Below, in pieces: positions 23,801 to 29,800 of a DNA stretch of 64,000 nt. Each line of letters starts with the position of its first letter. Position 1 is the stretch's first letter. The notes below the pieces were generated by a model. It saw only the letters and a list, made by a program, of their open reading frames with translations. It was not told where the DNA came from and ran no database searches. Both the position numbers and the translations under genes were made by a program. The stretch is from Todiramphus chloris collaris (Eukaryota; Chordata; Aves; Coraciiformes; Alcedinidae), in the NCBI GenBank assembly GCA_025345505.1, contig JANVCC010000261.1, positions 1,537,486 to 1,601,485 on the forward strand, in the 5' to 3' direction.

Positions 23801-26800
23801 ATGGCCTGTGCCAGCGAAGGAGGCTAAAATAATGAAGCAGAAGGAGATTTTTAGTCTATGAATGTGCATGTCAGTACCTGTGATGTTTCAGCTGTACATC
23901 ACCATGCATGTCTTTGTGTGAGTTTTGCCTGCTTGTCAAGCTGGAGCTTTGGAGCTCTTCCCCTTCCCATAGCCTTTATCTATGTCACTGTAAGTTATAA
24001 ATCTATCTAACATAGGTGGTTAAAGGCGCAGGGCTAATACAGAATCTTTCTTTTTCAGTAATGATTTGTTATGGAGATATTAGTAGAGACAATTTACTGA
24101 AAAGCTCCTAAATCATAATGATTTCTGTGGAACATAGAAAATGACATAAGCATTAGTTAAAGTGGAAAGTTTTTAATGATTGCCTGTAACTACAGGTAAT
24201 TATACCTTAATATTATCTTGTACTAGCTGTTGCTGACATGTCAAGCGCATCATTTTGATACAGAGGGTGAGATCCTGTCCCATAATTGTCAGTGAGAGTT
24301 TTTTCAATAGTTTCAGTTGGACCAGGATTTCACTGTAGAACTGAAGTACTGGTTTCAGCTCCTGCTCAATATCCACTAGTGGAGTGCAGAGCAGTTTCAG
24401 AGCAGCACATGCTGGAAAAATCCTAGAAGTAAGCTAATGAAGCTCTAGCATAATTACAACATAAAAAGAAAACCCATCCATCAAAGGATTATTTGTTTAT
24501 ATATATTTTTCTTTTAGGTTCATAACTATTTTGTTAGAGTTCATGCTTATTTTTATTCACTTTCTTTCAGAGTACATCTGCTGGTCGACAATGAATCGGA
24601 ATTACAATTAGTTGACTCTCCAGGAACACGGGCTATGAGCATACCTATAAAATTTGGTGGAGATGATTTTGAAGGGTGCATCTCAAACATCTTTATAAAA
24701 AGGTATTTGGTTTAGAAAGATTTTAGTTTCATGCATTTTGGCCTGTTTTCCTTCTTTAATCGTATTAAAACCACTTTTTGCTAAATTGCACTTCTCCGTG
24801 CCTCAAGCCTTCATGAATGCCTAACTTTGCCACCCCAAAATATTCTTTCATTCAGGCAGATTATACATGGTATCAAGTTGTAAGTAAATCTTCCGTTCAG
24901 ATGTAATGGAATTTTAGTTGGAATCATACCTGTTTAGTAGCCTTCTAATCAAAGAATGAACTCAACATAGTAAATTGGAAGTGTCCCAAGAAGGCATCCA
25001 AAAAGATCTGCTGGATTGCATCATTCTGGCTACCCAGGGAGCCAAATGGGCAAGGTTTACGACAGAAATACACACAAATGAGAGCATGTGTGTAGAAATC
25101 ATGTGCCTGATTTATGTTGTCTCTTTTTCACACGTGTTTGGTTCTTAGAAGACACCTTATAAGCAAAATATGGGAGAAAAATGATGCGTAAATACGTTCT
25201 TTAAAGAACTTATTTTAATGATTTGTTTAGCTACGTTTTGATGAATATTTATGAGTGTACAGAAAATAGAGTGTCATTTGATTTGACTAGCAGAGAACCA
25301 CGGAATGTTTTGGCTTGGAAGGCACCTTTAAAGAGCATCTAGTCCAACCGTGGGCAGGGATGCCGTTCAGTAGATCAGGCTGCTCAAATTACATCTTCAT
25401 TTACAGCACTACAAGACGATGAAGTAACGTGTATATTAACCTCCTCATCAGAAAACAACTGGGAAAATTGCTTTTAGTACAAAGATAGATGGAGAATGAA
25501 TATTGTAGCTAGCCTGAGTGAATGCAGAACTGGGCCGGTCAATGGAGGACTGAAGACATTCACATTCTGCTCCCAACTCTACTGACTCCTTTCGTAGAAA
25601 CCAGGGGCAAGGAGCTTCGTTGCTTCGTCTAGTTGTAAAGTGTTGTGTAATGTACTGATTGGAAATGCTGTGTACAACTTGCAAAAAAGAATAGTATTAC
25701 TGAATATTGTTTTTGATAGTCTCAGGAAGTTGGTTTTGACAGTCTTTCCGATAATTTGGCTATGATGCTAAAGCTCCATATTAAGTTGTGATGGGCCTTG
25801 CCCCTGGATAAATCTCATTAGACGATCTTATTTAAGGAAAGGGTGAATCATTGAGTTTAGCAGGACCTGATGTTGCCATTTTTTTTCTTGATCTGCCACT
25901 GGTTATGCGTAATTAACCAGCAAAATTTTGTAGGCTGATGCAGAAAACTTCTTCAATCAAGATCAAGCAGATATTTTTTTCCCCTTTTTTCAATGTCAGT
26001 ATTTGTTTGGGGTTTGTTTCGGTTTGGTTTTGTTTTTTTTTTAAATAGGTAGCTATTAGAAAAAAATACTTTGTTTAGAAGAGATGAGAAAATAACATCA
26101 ATTAGCCAAAAAGAAATGGGCAGAGCCAGGACAAATATAAATACTTTTTACAGCTTTGAACCCACGTTTTTCATTGAAAAATAAAAATCAGTACTTTAAA
26201 ACCAGATCGCTGGGAAATCTGTTTTGTCCAGAGCCCAGTTTTCCACTGCGTTGTTGACTGTGCTGAAGAAGAGGTGTGCTGTGTCACAGCACTTACTGCT
26301 CTCATCCCTCTAGGGCAGGGCAGCTGGCTGAGGTTCAGAATCTTGTGAATTACACTGCCAAGACTGGTGTATCCCTTGGAGCTTGCCGCCAGTACGAGAC
26401 CCTTGAACCCCTGCTGCTGAGGGAGCTGGAAACTTCTCACAGATTGAAGATGCTCCAGGTATGCTCATCCTTACTGTCATCTTCGCTCCACGTTGGTGCC
26501 TTGTCTGCACAGCCATGGTTTGTAGAAGTGAGATTCAGATGTCATTATTTTCTTTCCATCTTACATCTGAAGCAAGTTCTTTCTGTGCTGAAGTTCTGTG
26601 CTAGACTCATAGCTGCTCAGAATGACGACAGCTCCTCTGCCATCTAGAGAAGGTGTTGACTGCCTCGGGTGGGACCTCCTACAGGTGTAGATTGAAATGT
26701 GAGGGGTTTTTATGTGCAGGCATGAATGTTTCAGTTCTCTCTTACAGGTACAGAATGAAAAATACCTGGATTTTTTGACTAATGTGCAAAACCAGCAAAG

Positions 26801-29800
26801 CCATGCTTTGCCAGCTCAGTTAAATGTCAGCAGTGAAGCATATTTCCTTGGAAACATCCCCAGCAGTTTCATAGCCTACACGTTCTCTCCACCAGCATCT
26901 ACAGACAGGTAATACAAACGTTCTCTGTTCTCCTCCTAGTACTCGAGTTGGCAAAGCTGCTTGAATCTTTGAGCGCTAAGAGTTAGAATTTCCTTCTTGC
27001 TTATGTTTTGGGGCATAACAGAAGAGCAGTTCTAAAGGTTCAGGCATTGTTTTCTGTGCTAACATTCACCCAAACCGAGTAGATTGACTTGGATGTGGTT
27101 GGCAATTACAGTGCACGTTGATGCCATGTCCTAAGTCTGAATCTGTCAACTTTCATGCACATTCAGAAATGGGGAACACTGTGATTCTGCTCCAAAGCTA
27201 CTCTGCCTGTCACAAATGGAGTTTCACTAGCATTCTTCTGGAGAACAGGAAGGCTATCACAGCAAACAAACCAGACCTGTAGTTGAATATGCTTATTTTC
27301 CACTACAGGTTACATTTTTCTGTAGATGTACGGACACGATCATCGCGAGGGTTAATAGCTTTCATGGAAGGAAGGTCTGAAGACTCTTATATGGCTCTCC
27401 ACATTTCAAAAGGACGTTTTGTCTTTTCGCTTGGCTCTGGAGGAAAACGAATCAAAATCAAAACCAGTATGAAATACAACGATGGGCAATGGCACACTGT
27501 AAGTAGTATGGCACAGGAACTGTGGTGAAACCACAGCTAGCGTTCAGCAGGCACAGCCTGTTGGCATTTTTAAGGTATTAGAAATTTGATTTTGGCCATC
27601 TGAAGTTAATTCTGATGCCTGACAGTTGATGTGGTTTAAAGGTCTCTGATTTGAAGAGCTCCCAGAGACTGATGGTCCCAGCATGCCGTTTTCCTTTTCA
27701 ATATTTCAATGATCCGTTGTTTAAGACAAAACCAACCTCCAGTAGCTTTCATTGGCTGCGGGGGTTTTAACTGTGTTGTGTTTGCACCCTGCCAAGGTGG
27801 TCTTCAGTGTGGATGGGAAGTACGTCCGCCTTGTCGTCGATGGGCTGAGGGCCCAGCACGGAAGAGTAGCAGCAGATTCTGCCATTGTCATCAAGGCACC
27901 GCTGTACGCGGGAGGGCTGCCCGCGCTGCAAAGACAGGTAAAGAATTTTCAGTACGTGTTGCTGAGACTCTGAGGACAGCCACGTACTGTTTTCACTCCT
28001 GGTCTTTAGAAAGACCCGTGACATTTGTAATTCCAGGGATACTCTCTCCCCACAGAGCATTTACCTCAGTGGACTAAGCTGCAACCTGTGGAGAAGCAAA
28101 GACATCCTTCTCATTAAGGAATGATGACTGTGGAACAGCATTTTAATCTGAAATGTGTGGTTCTTATTACTGTGAAAATTGGACAATTAATGATGCAGGG
28201 CATTTATCAAACCAGATTTAAATAAACAGCCACTTAGGGAGGGAAGGGTGGACTTGAGATTTCACAACTCCTGTTACATTGTCTTTCTGACACAGGGTTG
28301 GGAAGTACCTGTTCTGCAAGCGGGAGTTACATTAACTCAAAACCAACTGTTACTTTCATGTTTTAAGCTCTTTACCTTAAATTTTGGAATACCTTTTCAC
28401 TGCATCACAGGTGGGGTTTAGTTGCCTTTAGTGCCAGTCAGCTTGCTTTCTACAGTCCAACAGTACAGAAGAACTAATGGGCATTCTTACTAAATTCTTA
28501 CTTAAAAAGTTGCCATCATGCTTTAGGATTCAGGGTTGGAAATATTCTTTCAGAATATACCAGTGAAGAGCTTCAGGGGCTGCCTGAGGAATTTTAAGAT
28601 GAATGGAAAAGCCATGAATGCAACTCAGCAGAAAAACGGCATCCTTCCCTGTCTGGACGTTCCTGTGGACACGGGGATTTATTTCTTTAATGAAGGAGGC
28701 TATATCACTGTTGGTAAGCTGGGTAGAGATTATGGTTCATGGAATTATGTCTTAAGTTTGTGTGCATAAGGATTTTTGTTGGTTTTTTACATAGTATTCA
28801 AATGATTTATTTCTATGATCATTCTTCTATAATATTTTTATGATCATTCTTCTATAATCTTTCTGTGATCATTCTTCTGTGATCACTCTTCTCTACATAT
28901 TCTTCTCCACAGGTAATTTGCAGATGGGCTTGGATTTCAGGATTGTATTTACCATCCGACCAAGGAGTTTAACAGGTATACTCCTCCACGCTGGACACAG
29001 GCAAGATAACTACTTGACTATTTACATGGCAGGAGGAAAGGTAAGCACAGCCTGTTTCCATCTGAGCTGTATTGCCCTCAGCAAGGGGAGGTCTGATGTT
29101 GAACTCTGGGCTTAACATCATTTGTCTGTGGGTGTAATGCCAAACAGCTTCCTCAGCTGTTCAAAGCCATCACATGGCAATGTGAGCATTTGACCCCTCG
29201 CTGTGCCTACGTCAGCAGCTTCCGTCGCGTGTGCGCTAGTTTGTGCACACGTTACTTTGCACACCCTTTCATCCCAGTGCTCAGCAGTAGGGCACAGACT
29301 TAATTTCCTCAGCCGTCTGAACCTCTGCAAAAACCTACTGGGGTTTTGGCCGGAGGCTACAGAAGGATGTGGCTCATTCCCACTCCTGCATCAGGCATCA
29401 CGTGGCTGTTCCGATGCAGCTCCGTAACTACGTCCATTGTAAAACTTGAGTGTTACCTCCTCCTCTAGCTGATGGCTGTGGCATGATGGTGGTTATCATC
29501 ACTGCTGCTTTTTCGTGTTGCTTCAGAGTGTGAGTCTTGGACCACAAAACTATTGTGGTTGCTGCTGGAGAGACATCAACTAGAAAGATGCCAGTACTCC
29601 AAAGAACCTGCTGACTCGTGGCACGAGTTAAACTGGCATGAGTCTGTCTAACTTCAGAAAGCTCAGCTTTGCTCTTCCTTTTCCCAGATTAGAACCACAG
29701 ATTCATAGAATGGTTTGGGTTGGAAGGGACCTTAAAGATCATCCAGTTCCAACCCCCCTGCCATGGGCAGGGACACCTCCCACGAGAGCAGGTTGCTCAG

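Larger units (their letters stand above)
26909..28553. other. LAMA3 LG4 introns, nothing seen
   Basis: Introns around window exons 27 and 28. No repeat recognised in 26909-27308, 27499-27796 or 27938-28553. Confidence 0.55.
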
